Assembly: GCA_030765045.1 (NCBI GenBank)
Contig: CM060962.1
Coordinates: 217,401,155-217,465,154 of the forward strand
DNA length: 64,000 bases
Direction: 5' to 3'
Source: Tenodera sinensis
Taxonomy: Eukaryota > Arthropoda > Insecta > Mantodea > Mantidae
The first letter of the stretch is position 1. Every line of letters begins with the position of its first letter. The translations under genes and the position numbers were made by a program. Below the pieces are notes generated by a model. It did not search any database, was not told the origin of the DNA, and worked only from the letters and a program-made list of their open reading frames with translations. Below, piece by piece: positions 48,088 to 58,485 of this stretch.

Positions 48088-48885
48088 TTATACACCACTT
48101 ACATCTAAATCATCATTTTGCCTTTGTAGTGCATACACATCATCATTTACATTCGCTAAACTTTCTTTTCCTTTTCTCATTTCTTCACAAATTGATTTTA
48201 AATCATTCTTCATTTCTAAGTGACTTTGTTTCATATCATTCATAGCATCTTGTTGTGATTGTACTACATCAGCCATAGTCTTAATTTTAGGAATGACAAT
48301 TTGTTCTACAGTTTCATTAATAATTCCTTTCTTTACTACCTCAATTTCTTTCCTTAATTCCTCAGTTATTTCTACTTTTACATTTGTAATCTTACAGTCT
48401 ACACTTGCATTACATTCTATTATTTCATCTTTACATCTACCAATTTCTCCTTCTGATACAATCTTATTTTCTCTCATTTCTGATTCTATTCTTCCCATTC
48501 TATCACCTACGATTTCTATCCTAGCTTCTAAAGCTTCCTTTGTCTCATTTATGTTTTTATGTACCAATTTCAAATTAGTCTCCATTACTTTCATATTTTC
48601 TTTACACTCCTGTCTTCCTAATTCTATTCTCTTTCCCAAATCTAGCTCCAATTCTTTCCTATTAAATTCTATTTTCTGTTCTAACTCCTGTCTCACTTCC
48701 TCCATTTTCTGACCTATCTCTTCCTTATTCTGTTCTAGTTTCTGACCTAAGCTTTGTTCTATGTCCTGTTTTAATTCCAACTTATTTTGTTCCATTCTCT
48801 GACCTATCTCTTCCCTATTCTGTTCTAGTTTCTGACCTAAATTTTCTTCTATGTCCTGTCTCACTCCCTCCATTTTCTGACTCAT
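48088..48885 (-). pseudogene. G2 Gag coiled-coil N-terminus
   Basis: A 265-residue frame is built of near-repeats such as QRMEQNKLELKQDIEQSLGQ and QKLEQNKEEIGQKMEEVRQE, then a longer helical stretch. It predicts a long continuous coiled coil. The homologous part of G1 is broken. A stop separates it from the capsid frame. Confidence 0.8.
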
Positions 48886-49320
48886 TTCTTTTTTATAATG
48901 TTCTATCTCATAACTAGTCTTATATGCCCCTTCCCCTATTCCTGTTCCTTGCTCTCTCTTTTCGCGACATTCTCGTTTTTTTATTCAGTTCACTTTGGCT
49001 TAAAAGTCCTACTATTTTGCCACTTCGCAGCAACATAAAAATGAAATGAATATAAAAATAAAAATTGTTGGTCCTACTTTTTCTCGTCGATTGGTCTCGT
49101 TACGTGCATCCCCTGGGCGGTTGACTTCGCTAGGCGATCTCTGATGTTTTTCCGCGTTGATTATCCGTTCATCGGCGTTTTTAGGCACTTCCTTCGTTGA
49201 ATTCCAATCTCAAAGGATTGTCTAATGGCGTCTTCTACCTTTTTGGCGCGAAGATTTGGCGTCACTTGGTATTTCACGTAAGTTCATTTCCCGTAGATTT
49301 TCATTCCACCCGAAATTCGT

Positions 49321-49341
49321 GCTCCACGTTTGGGCAAGCCA
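49321..49341 (-). other. G2 primer-binding site
   Basis: Two bases inside the right LTR, the minus strand reads TGGCTTGCCCAAACGTGG and on. It begins with the TGG expected opposite a tRNA CCA end and resembles lysine-tRNA-type sites. The match to any specific tRNA was not checked. Confidence 0.5.
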
Positions 49342-49343
49342 TT

Positions 49344-50141
49344 TGGTGCTGTTTTTGTAATGTTCGATGGTGATTGTGATGAGCTTTTGACTCCTTCGTT
49401 ATCTCGGGTCGTGGTACTGGATGGAATGAACATACACTCGGGGTTAACTTTAGTGAAATATTGTATTCGCACCTTCTTGTTCAGAGTATTTAAATCGTAT
49501 CACAGTAGTAAGTCTTTTATTTCAGTGGATCGACTTCCCTAGCATCGCCGAGATTTAATGTCTGAAAATTTAGCGATATTTCGCTAAATGTGTTTTGTAT
49601 CCCTTTACACTTCGTCTATTTTACGTCCTTTCATTTAATTGCACACTTCGTATTAACTAACTTGTTAAAGTTAGCTAATGTTTCACTTATTTTACTCAAA
49701 TTAACGGTCTTTAAACACTCAGTAATTTTACTTTCACTATTTTATGACGCGCACACATAAAAATGCGTCCATATATACCAAAGACACGGACGCCATTAAC
49801 AAATTCTTTTGGTTGCGAGTCTAGGATTCCGACTGTCATGTGTACAACCACGTATGCGTTCATCAAATAGTTCCCGAATTGTTAGAGAAGCGATCCTTAG
49901 CCATTCTCCCTTCGCTTTCAATATTGAACACATATAATTATTTTATTTATACATATATATTAAAATTAAACATGGAAATATTTATGACGTCTTTAAATAA
50001 ACTTAATTGTTTGTAACAATGAACATTAGTAACACATTTTCGTCATCTAACCAACTCATACCAACAACAAAAACAAATTACACTCTTAACAAATATTCAC
50101 ATAAACAATTTTCTTTTGGGGTCTTACACCATCCTGTCTCA
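49344..50141 (-). repeat. G2 5' LTR
   Basis: This is the partner of 44777-45574, with identical length and ends. Confidence 0.93.
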
Positions 50142-50144
50142 ATA

Positions 50145-50678
50145 TCATGACACATTTTTTGGCCTCCTCACCATTTTGGACTTTCCTCGGATTAGTTTGA
50201 AAGTGCTTTCATCAGAAAACATTACTTTGCGCCAGTCCTCTGATGTCCAGTGCTGATACATCATGCAAAAGTTTATCCTTTTCTTCTTCATAGCTTCAGT
50301 CAGAAGAGGCTTCTTTGCTGCACACCGACTTGGTAAACCTAAGTCTTTTTGAAGTCGATGCTGAATGGTCCTTATTGCAGCATTGTTGAGAAGATCTGGG
50401 TGTTTCTTCTTTAATCCTGCCACTGTAATCCATGGATCAGCCATCACTTCACGTTTTAGCAGGTCATCAGTTCTTGTTGAAGTCTTTCTTTTACTACCTG
50501 AGCCCATTTGTCGTCTTGGTGTGGCGCCAGGTGGAAAACATGCTGCTGCTGTTTTTAGGTCATAAATAGCTTGTCTTGAAACTCTTAGATCGGCGGCTAC
50601 ATGAATCAGAGAGGTACCAACTTCCAATAGAGTTAAAGCACGAGTCTTCTCCTCAGAAGTGAGCTTCTTGCATCCCAT
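50145..50678 (-). pseudogene. Tc1 transposase, N-terminal part
   Basis: It starts at MGCKKLTSEEKTRALTLLEV and has the paired-type helix-turn-helix (LRVSRQAIYDLKTA), a second DNA-binding half (LLNNAAIRTIQHRLQKDLG) and the first catalytic Asp in KVMFSDESTFKL. The frame then meets a stop just at the Gypsy insertion site and continues at 44776. The start is the first Met, as is usual for the family. Confidence 0.9.
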
Positions 50679-51159
50679 TATTTGAATTATAATCAGAAAT
50701 ACACAGCTTTAAAAATGGCACTCAGGTTAAAAATTTAATGATGATGACAAACTGGAAAGAGAACACTCTGTACAAATACCAGAGACTGACTGAGACCTGG
50801 CCTGTTATCAGAAGCAAGTTGCTACTGTGCACTCAAGAATCATGTGATTTGTGGCTCCACCGCTCCTTTGTATAGTGGTGGCAGAAGAACAAACTGAGCA
50901 CATTGTCTACATAAAGATTTTCCTTACGTTAACAATGTAAAGATTTCAATTGCGTCGACTGTACAATGTAGTAGATGTTCTCTATCCATTTCTACATCTT
51001 GAGAACACAACATACAGTTCAGTGATGATAATATACCGGCAGAAAATTTGAAGAAATCAAGAAAGCATTCCACATGGAAAACCAGAAAGAAAATCTTATA
51101 GCTTTCAGATGGAAGTCATGGGAAAAAAACTAACAAACTATATATGGAAGTAAAATATA

Positions 51160-51400
51160 ATGGCCACAAGGAAGCAGTAGCAAAATTTAGGCTCATATCA
51201 TGACTGCCTGACTCAGCAGCTATACAGGATACACATATATCAATCAGACAGATGTGTTTTATGCAGAGATCCAGAACTAATCATGGACAAACAACACCTT
51301 CTAGTTTGTACATCTTTAAACCCAACTACACAACAAACTAAAGGTCTTGTTAGCTTGTACTGGGAAGCTAGAGAGATGATGTGAGCGTCATTTCTCTCCA
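51160..51400 (+). pseudogene. LINE ORF2 C-terminal finger fragment
   Basis: Plus-strand codons give YRIHIYQSDRCVLCRDPELI, then MDKQHLLVCTSLNP, a Cys-x2-Cys...His-x4-Cys finger typical of the extreme C-terminus of Jockey/CR1-type ORF2, and then a stop. Only this 5'-truncated end is present. Confidence 0.6.
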
Positions 51401-51739
51401 TTGGAAAATAGATAAATATATATTACATATGAAGGGTTTTCTTTTGAAGTACATTGAAAAGTATGTCTGAAGGGCAAAATAATTTTGAGAAAATCTCCAC
51501 AAGAGAACAGCTCACAACAGTTGACAAAAGATTAATAAATCTGTGTGCTTGAGATATACATAAAGAATCCCAATCTTTACAGTTATGTATAAGTGCTCAG
51601 AAAACATGAACTCATTCCATGAACTGCGATCATGCATCTTGAACAGAAATTCCAATGTCTAGGAGCAACTTGAGGTATTTTTTGTTTTCCTCTATGAACT
51701 TTTAAGGACATAAACAGTTCTCTATGAACTGTTTAAGGA

Positions 51740-52500
51740 TAGGAGTTGTGGATGTTGTTAAAAGAAATGCAGCTATTCCAGAGAGCATTTTAAAAATATG
51801 CATAGTCTCTAATTGCAGAAGAAGACTGCTATAATACTAAATTTAAAATATGGCTATAACAATGGATAATTGTAGCTGAAGGACCTATTTCCTGTACCCG
51901 AGTTTATGGCCCTGTTATCTGCCCTGCAGTGATTGCAGCTCCATCAATGGTCTTTCCAACAAATTTTAATTCATAATCAAACTCCAAGGAAATTTTGACA
52001 TGTTTTCATAAAGTCTAAGCAGATCGCTCTGCACTTACATCACAAACACAAATAAATCATTTTTGGGGTTCCAATGTTTTGCTCACATATCTCAGGTGCA
52101 TAGACAATTGTGACTTATTAATAGAATCTGTCATCTTATCTACAAGAGCTGAAATGAATTTATAGATTCAGCTATTTCCTGTTTGATAGCATCTACCGTC
52201 AGTTTTGAAATACAATTTATTAGACCATTTTGAACTGTAGGTGATGTCATATGAAAAACTCTACTTTCCCTAAGGTGGTTTCCAAGCATAACATCATGAT
52301 CACTAAGAGCACTAAGAATTCTACATAATTTCCTCTAAGAATTCTACATTCTCACTGTAACCCTTAAATGGGAGATCTTACTTAGTTCAGAAAGCACATG
52401 CAATCTATCAGTCTTTTTAAAATTTGCCTGGTTTTTGCCACAGCCTATTTATGAAGTTGAACAGACATTTTTGTTTACCGATTTAACTGCTTGTTAGTCC
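51740..52500 (-). pseudogene. hAT transposase remnant 3 (ZMYM1-like)
   Basis: Minus-strand frames, with stops, give DKMTDSINKSQLSMHLRYVS, then ICVCDVSAERSA, KTIDGAAITAGQITG and IHCYSHILNLVL. The order and the DGAA and HCYSH boxes fit the central catalytic region of ZMYM1-like hAT transposases. Confidence 0.7.
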
Positions 52501-52594
52501 AAATGCTGAAAAGTTGGAAATTGGTCCTAATATGGACAAGAAGTTTCTCATGTCTTACCATAGTAAATGATAACATATTCAAATTGCTAAAATA

Positions 52595-52697
52595 ATTCTA
52601 AAGTAAGAACAAATTAGAAACTAAAAGATTCACTTATCTTAGTAATATTGCAAGTTATTTTGCAAATTTTGTTTCTAATTTGTTCTTACTTTAGAAT
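52595..52697. repeat. Perfect 27-bp inverted repeat
   Basis: 52595-52621 (attctaaagtaagaac...) and 52671-52697 are exact reverse complements with a 49-bp spacer. It may be the end of an unrecognised foldback or MITE. I see no clear duplication. Confidence 0.85.
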
Positions 52698-52929
52698 CTT
52701 GTTGCTTCACTGTTAATAGCTTCAGTTTCCTTGATTTGCTAAAATCATGTTTGGTCCATATGTTTGTTCTGTGGACATTGAATAACAGACAGGGCCAAGA
52801 ACTGCTGCAACCTGCCATTCAGCTGCTTTTTACCATATTGTGAAGTTCTAAAAAGCGTTACATACTCCTGAATCTTATCCCTGTGTTTATTGGATAAAGT
52901 AGTCAAAGAAGGGTAAACTTATTTTTTGT

Positions 52930-53061
52930 TTAATGATGCTGACATGGAACTGTCATTTTTAAGTATACTTAAAAACCATGGGTCTGGATCAGATTTTAAC
53001 CCGTGACCTTGGGATCAGTAGGCCAGCGTCAATCCAACTGAGGCACCCAGACCAACAAGAA
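52930..53061 (-). repeat. SINE family 2, internally deleted copy
   Basis: On the minus strand it has the head gtctgggtgcctcagttgg, a B-box region and tggtttttaagtatactt. It then jumps to the 3' end, cagcatcattaaac. It matches the copies at 37913 and 56500. Confidence 0.75.
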
Positions 53062-53224
53062 GGGCAAAGTTGACCATTTCCAATTATCTTGTTTTTCTGA
53101 AAGTAGCACTAGCCTGTGATGAAATTCCTGCCTCTAAAGTTTGAATGTTTTTGGGGTATGTTTAGCATGCTGAAATCAAATTTTTCATTCTTTCTTTCCC
53201 TGGTTACCCTCCCCTTATGTAGGA

Positions 53225-53523
53225 CTTACACCCCCTAGGACTTACAAGCCAGCCTAGGGTCAGACTCCTATTGGGGAGCAGAGGAACCTCTGGACCAGAC
53301 AGAGTGAAGACCTGGAAGCACCAGGTATGATAGTGAGGAAGAGGACAATATGAAATGCAGGCAAAATGGATGATTGGAAGGGTGATAATGGAGCAATTGG
53401 TGGAATGAATGGTGGGGGAAACAGGAGAACCGAGAGAAAACATGCCCAGATGCCGCTTCGTCCACCATGAATACCACATGCGGGTCCCACCTAGAGGTCT
53501 AACCACTCAGCCACGGGGCCGCC
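53225..53523 (-). repeat. SINE family 3, copy 1
   Basis: On the minus strand the tRNA-like head ggccccgtggctgagtggtt is followed by the body shared with 60042-60262 (gcatgtggtattcatggtgg, ttttctc...tttccccc). The 3' part is divergent. Confidence 0.75.
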
Positions 53524-53559
53524 ATTATACTTCCAGACTCAGGGAAGGATGAGGAATAA

Positions 53560-53645
53560 TACTGGCTGGAGAAAAATTTCTACCCGGGACCCCTTGCACA
53601 GCAGGCAGGTGTTCTACCAACTAACTGTGCTACAGGGCCAGCCGA
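53560..53645 (-). repeat. tRNA-derived SINE fragment, family 4
   Basis: The minus strand reads ggccctgtagcacagttagt, then an anticodon-stem-like cctgcctgctgtgcaaggg and a degenerate B box (gtcccgggtag). It looks like a SINE head. The rest is unclear. Confidence 0.5.
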
Positions 53646-53970
53646 AAACAAATTCAAAGCCAGAAAGTTCCTATCATACAGCTCATACACCATTTTTTCA
53701 TTTTTTTCCCTTATAGCGTAATTTTCTTATGTTTATAGGAACTTATAACATCTTTATATATAGCAATGCTTTAACAAGTGTAGTTTTATTATGTCAGGAT
53801 TTGAAAACAAAATATATTTAAAATACTTTTAAGGTTGTTCATATTAAAAACTGAAGGCACCAGATGTTTCTTATCTGATACGAGTTGCGAGCATATAAGG
53901 AATTTAGAGTGAGATAATGTGCTACCTTATCATGAATGTATGTTTATTTGTGGGAGATAGATAAATGTTG
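53646..53970. other. Spacer, no gene seen
   Basis: AT-rich. Nothing supportable. Confidence 0.4.
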
Positions 53971-53978
53971 GCCGCTCT

Positions 53979-55740
53979 TTGGTGATAGATGCACTCTTAT
54001 CTTACCTTCATGAGCATATACATATCTGGTCCAATTCCTCTCACATTTCATTGACCTGTGTTTTATCTGGAAATAAAATCAGTTTCAGGCTTTATGATGG
54101 AATAGAATGTTGTGATATATTAGTGCAATATGAAAGTATTATACATCACTCTTGTATAAGTGATCCAGACAACTTTTGTGATATATGTGGGAAATACACA
54201 TTGCCTAAGCAGAGGCATAATATTACAGATTTTGTGACAAAATCATATCTTGCCTACTTTGGAATCAAACTTGGAGACCAAAGTAAAGTATGCATTGAAG
54301 AACTTCATCATAGAGTCAACGACAGAAGACTGCTGCTATCTTTGGGTTTGGAGAGAAAGCGGAACCATAGTAATCACTGCTACTTCTGTTCATGTAATGT
54401 GAAGGGGTACAATTCTAAAAATAAAAAGCAAATTGTGTATCCAGTCATATGGTCAGCCATTTTACCTGTGCCCCATAGGCCAGATATACCAATCCCTGTA
54501 CGACCAGAAAATCTTGAACAGTTTTCATTCGAGTCTGACGTAGAAGAGGGAGAAATTATGAAAGGTGACAGTGACTATATACCAGGATCGTCTGCCACAG
54601 AACATCGGTCTTTTAATCAGAGTGAATTAAATGACTTAGTGAGGGATCTTGCCCTCTCTAAAGAGTTAGCTGAGTTGTTAGACTCTAGACTCCAAGAAAA
54701 GAATGTGCTTTGTACAGAAACATCATTCTATGGTACCAACAATGCCAAAGAGATTTTAAACCCTTTTTCTACAAAGATAACTATCTTGTATACTGCAATA
54801 ATGCAAAAGAACCTATTCTAAAACTTGCGCTTCCAAACTATGACCCAAGTGAATGGAGACTATTCATTGATACCTTGAAGCAAAGTTTAAAGGGTGTCCT
54901 ACATAACAGAAATATTTTTGGTTCAGTGCCTGTTGCCTATTCAGTGATCCTCATAGAATCATATGCAAATTTGCAATTGATGTTATTGTGAGTGGATTAC
55001 AGTGAAGATAACTGACAAGTTTGTGACAGTTTCAAAGTTATTACTGTGTTGAAGGGTCAACAATCTGAGTTTACCAAATTTCCATGTTTTCTTTGCCTAT
55101 GGGATAGCAGGGCATGAGTTAATGACTAGACCAAAAAAGATTAGCCACCCCAAGAAAATTTGGAAGTCAGCTCTAACTAAGCCTAAAGTTGTGCTGCCAC
55201 CTCTCCACATTAAGCTCGGCTGAATGAAACAGTTTGTAAAGGCTTTAAATAAGGGAAGAGTCTGCTTCAAGTATATATGTGAGAAATTCCCACTTCTCTC
55301 TGAACCAAAATGAAATTAAAAGAAGGTATATTTAATGGTCCTGATATAAGAAAGTTGATGTTTTATGCAGCATTACAAACACTATGGATGAAAAGGAGAA
55401 AGCAGCATGGATATCTTCTGTGAAGTTGTTTAAAAATTTCTTGGTAACAACAATTACCAAGACATTGTGGCTAACATACTTGAAGCATATAAAGAACTTT
55501 GTTGTAACACGAGTGTGAAAATGCATTTCCTGTTTCCTCATCTAGATTATTTTCCCAAAATCCAGGATTTTTTAGTGAAGAGCAAGGTGAACAATTTCAC
55601 AAGAGTATGCAGGAGTTCGAAAGGAGGTACCAGGAATGCTGGAGCATAAGTATGCTTGCCAGCTATTGTTGGGTGTTTAAGCATGAAATACCTTAAGACA
55701 AATATAAAAAAAAAGGAACAGAAGGACTTTCTCAACTAAG
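53979..55740 (+). pseudogene. Orphan zinc-ribbon family protein, decayed near-full copy
   Basis: A 280-codon open frame (53979-54821) has the pair FCDICGK, then YFGIKLGDQ, then CYFCSCNVKG (a second Cys-x2-Cys), a VPHRPDIPIPVRPE segment, an acidic stretch and SELNDLVRDLALSKELAELL. After a shift the coding continues (NNAKEPILKLALPNYDPSEW, RLFIDTLKQSLKGVLHN, to 54991). With many stops it then runs to about 55740, including FPCFLCLWDSR, VVLPPLHIKLG and a KMHFLFPHLDYFP block. The same family is at 1-262. Function is unknown. The several CxxC pairs suggest zinc binding. I infer a multi-copy, possibly transposon-borne gene. Confidence 0.6.
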
Positions 55741-55902
55741 AAGCAACGGGTATAAAATGTGTGTGATACATTCAAATAGTAAGTAACTAAGGCAAAACAA
55801 AGCAAAGTAAATAAGACAAAACAGAACAAAAACACTTTAGTAACATGTATGAATAGCCATACACATAATTTCAAGAAGTTCTGTATATTATATATTGTTT
55901 TC

Positions 55903-56120
55903 TAAGTCTCCCGGTCAGGTCGGTGAGACCTGTAAACCAACGCCAGGTGTGGTCCTCCAGACATTCTGGGGGTTGTGAGAGAGCGATGCGACCGCCAAAA
56001 CATAAAAATATGGTGCTCTCTAAAAAGTGGTTACATTTACTGCTATTGCTCTCTTCAATATTGGAGAGCCAGAGGATTAATGACTTCATTGTCAAAAATC
56101 CAGCATTAGCTAACAACAAC
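55903..56120 (+). repeat. AAC-tailed SINE, long-head copy 2
   Basis: A 218-bp insert is flanked by a perfect 13-bp duplication, atatattgttttc (55890-55902 and 56121-56133), and ends in aacaacaac. It is nearly identical to the reverse complement of 29279-29503. Its last ~70 bp resembles the 10661 and 34629 copies (for example ttaatgacttcattg versus ctaatggcttcattg). Confidence 0.85.
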
Positions 56121-56133
56121 ATATATTGTTTTC

Positions 56134-56490
56134 ATTTAAAATAAAAAAGTATAATGGGAAAGTTTGTGGTTAAATTTGCTTAGTTCTACAATACATATAT
56201 AGTGATTTTACAAGAAAATTTTACATGATAGAAGTAAACAGATTTAAAATTTGGTTTCAGTACATCAGCATAATACAGAATCACATTATTTACCTTAGGA
56301 AACAAGCAAAAAGTTTAAATTCACAGGCTAGTGTAATTAGAAATGGAATGGTTTCTTAATCAGATCTCCAATAATGATTTCCTTGTCATCTTTTGCCATA
56401 TTCTTATATAGGCTTAATAATTTATATCATATGCTGACACATGTATTGAATACAGATAAAAAAAATTGATAAGATAAAATTATTTTGTTA
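56134..56490. other. Spacer, no gene seen
   Basis: AT-rich. Nothing supportable. Confidence 0.4.
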
Positions 56491-56499
56491 TCTAACAAT

Positions 56500-56697
56500 G
56501 CTGTGAATTGTCAGGATCACATCAGCATTGCCTGTGTGCTGGAATTTTGTCCCACAAGAGTTCTTTTACATGCCAGTAAATCTAACATGGAGCTGTTGTT
56601 TCTAAGTACACATAAAAACAATTGGTCTGGGCTGGGTGTGAATCTGCAACCTAGGGATCAGCAGGCCAGCATCTAACTAACTGAGGCACCCAGACTG
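56500..56697 (-). repeat. SINE family 2, near-complete copy
   Basis: The minus strand has a tRNA-like head (gtctgggtgcctcagttag), the body taaaagaactcttgtgggac and aaaattccagc, and an end near acagcattgtt. It is the best-preserved copy of this family here, together with 37913. Confidence 0.8.
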
Positions 56698-56704
56698 ACT
56701 TAAT

Positions 56705-57268
56705 AAAGACAAGTTTTAACAAAGCTGCAAAAATTTAAGAGAACTGCCACCTTCTGCACATTCAAGTTACTGTAAGACTGCAACATGACTCTCAAGTCTA
56801 TTCCATGTAGTGAAGCCAAATTTTGGTGATGAAAAGGGCTAAAAGCAACTGTCAATAAGGCCAGAAATGGCTAAGTGATGAACAGCTCATAAACAGTCAT
56901 TACTAATGTGAAAATTGGGTATCACATTGAGTGAGACGACAATGATTTTTCAACCTTGTAAATGTCGTCATAGGAATTTCTTTCATTCAGGAATCATTTT
57001 CTGTCTATTCATCAGATATTGTTCGTGAGTAGTATGGTTATGCTAGAAAAAGTTAAAGAAAAAGGAAAAATGGAGATTCATCACTCACTGGACATACTGT
57101 ATATAACCACTTTCACAATTTCTTGTTCAAAAAAATTCAGCTGTGGCAGATCATTTTTGGTCATTTAATCATGAAATAAATCCAGAGGTTAAATTATCAA
57201 AAAAAAATAAATGGACCCGTAGGTTTAATGGTTTGAGAAAAAATGTTCATGACACGCTTTATATTAGT
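56705..57268. other. Spacer, no gene seen
   Basis: No domain or bounded repeat. Confidence 0.4.
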
Positions 57269-57269
57269 T

Positions 57270-57326
57270 GCACCTGTGTGCGTGTGCGCATGCGTGCGTG
57301 CATGCGTGCGTGTGTGCGTGTATGTG
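57270..57326. repeat. Alternating purine-pyrimidine tract
   Basis: About 55 bp of gtgcgtgtgcgcatgcgtgc-type sequence, nearly perfect alternation. It is a simple repeat that could adopt Z-DNA. Confidence 0.85.
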
Positions 57327-57429
57327 TAACGGAATCTTTCAAGGTAATTTTCACCCACTTAGAGTGGTCTTTTGACTTGAAATTTTGCACACATGTCAAG
57401 CACCGATGACAATGCAATAATATCGCTTA

Positions 57430-57547
57430 AAAACGACAGCTCCATGTTAGTTGATTTACTGGCATGTAAAAGAACTCCTGCGGGACAAAATTCCGACACA
57501 CCGAGGATGCTGATGTATTCCTGGCAATTGACAGCATCGTTAAACAA
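57430..57547 (+). repeat. SINE family 2, 3' half
   Basis: It contains gacagctccatgttagttg, taaaagaactcctgcgggac and agcatcgttaaac. The tRNA head is missing. It lies between two monomers of the tandem array. Confidence 0.8.
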
Positions 57548-57577
57548 TGAGATAATTTAATTTTAATTTTGTAGGTC

Positions 57578-57696
57578 AGTCTGTCACTCTGTCTGTCGGT
57601 CTGTAATTCTGCAGGTCTGTCTATAGTTCTGCAGGTCTGTCTTCTGTAGGTCTGTTTGTCTGTAGGTCTGTCTGTCTGTAGGCCTGTCTGTCTGTA
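57578..57696. repeat. CTGT/TCTG simple repeat
   Basis: Repeated tctgtctgt and taggtctg units of about 120 bp. Confidence 0.9.
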
Positions 57697-58485
57697 TGTA
57701 ACGGAATCTTTTGACGTAATTTCACCAACTTAGAGTTGACTGATTCACTTAAAAATGTGCATACATATCAAGGACCGATCGCAATACAATAATATCATGA
57801 CTTTGTCCTAAGAGCCTGACCATGATCATCAGGATAAAAAAATTAACTAGGCAAATTGATCAATGTAACGGAATATTTCAACGTAATTTTCATCAACTTA
57901 CAGTCATCAGATTGATTTGAAAATGTGTACAGGTTTCAAGGACTGATGGCAATATAATAATACCACAATTTTGTCCTGATCAGGATCAATAGGATAAAAA
58001 AGTTAGCTAAATTTATCAATGTGACGGAATATTTCAACATAATTTTCATCAACTTACAGTCGTCTGATTGGCCTGAAAATTGGTACATGTGTCAAGGAAT
58101 GATGACAATAGAATAATATCATAACCTTATTCTACGATCATGGCCAAGATCATTAGCATAAAAAAATTAATTAGCTACATTTACCAATGTAACGGGATCT
58201 GTTGACACAATATTCATCAGCTTACAGTCTGATTGACTTGAAAATTTATTCACGTCTCAAGGATAGATGGCAGTACAATACCATAACTTTTTCCTAATAC
58301 CCTGACCATGATCATCAAGATAAAAAGTGACAACTAAATTTATCACTGTAGCATAATTTTCACCAACTTGTGTTGTCTGATTGACTTGAAATTTTGCAAA
58401 TATATCAAGGACTGATGACAATGCAATAATATCATGACTTTATCCTAACATCCTGAGCAGGAACTACAGGATAAACAAGTGACTT

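Larger units (their letters stand above)
44777..50141 (-). mobile_element. Gypsy element G2, pol-deleted derivative
   Basis: Two 798-bp LTRs of equal length (44777-45574 and 49344-50141) start tggtgctg and end cctgtctca. A 4-bp duplication, atat, flanks the element (44773-44776 and 50142-50145). The interior keeps Gag and 3' sequence homologous to G1 but lacks protease, RT, RNase H and most of integrase. Compared with G1, sequence equivalent to about 18540-21430 is gone (junction near 46798), and so is that equivalent to about 18275-18455 (near 46705). The clean insertion shows it moved, presumably using another copy's enzymes. Confidence 0.93.
44220..50961 (-). mobile_element. Tc1-like transposon split by Gypsy G2
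   Basis: Inverted ends CAGTC..CGCAAT.GAAATC (left at 44220, right ending 50961) are flanked by TA (44218-44219 and 50962-50963). Removing the Gypsy insertion and one target duplication (44777-50145) leaves about 1.37 kb, a normal Tc1 length. The single transposase gene runs on the minus strand through the insertion point. Confidence 0.9.
57326..58485. repeat. Diverged tandem array, ~140-170-bp monomers
   Basis: Monomers start with tgtaacggaat-type sequence at about 57326, 57697, 57864, 58020, 58188 and 58347. They share blocks such as ttttcatcaacttacagt, tgattgacttgaaaat and tcaaggactgatggcaat. After the first monomer a SINE family 2 fragment and a CTGT-type simple repeat interrupt the array. 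No coding. Confidence 0.85.

Noticed and set aside
57143..57409. An 88-codon frame with a Cys/Arg/Val-rich end
   Set aside because: The odd composition comes from the gtgcgtgtgcgc simple repeat.
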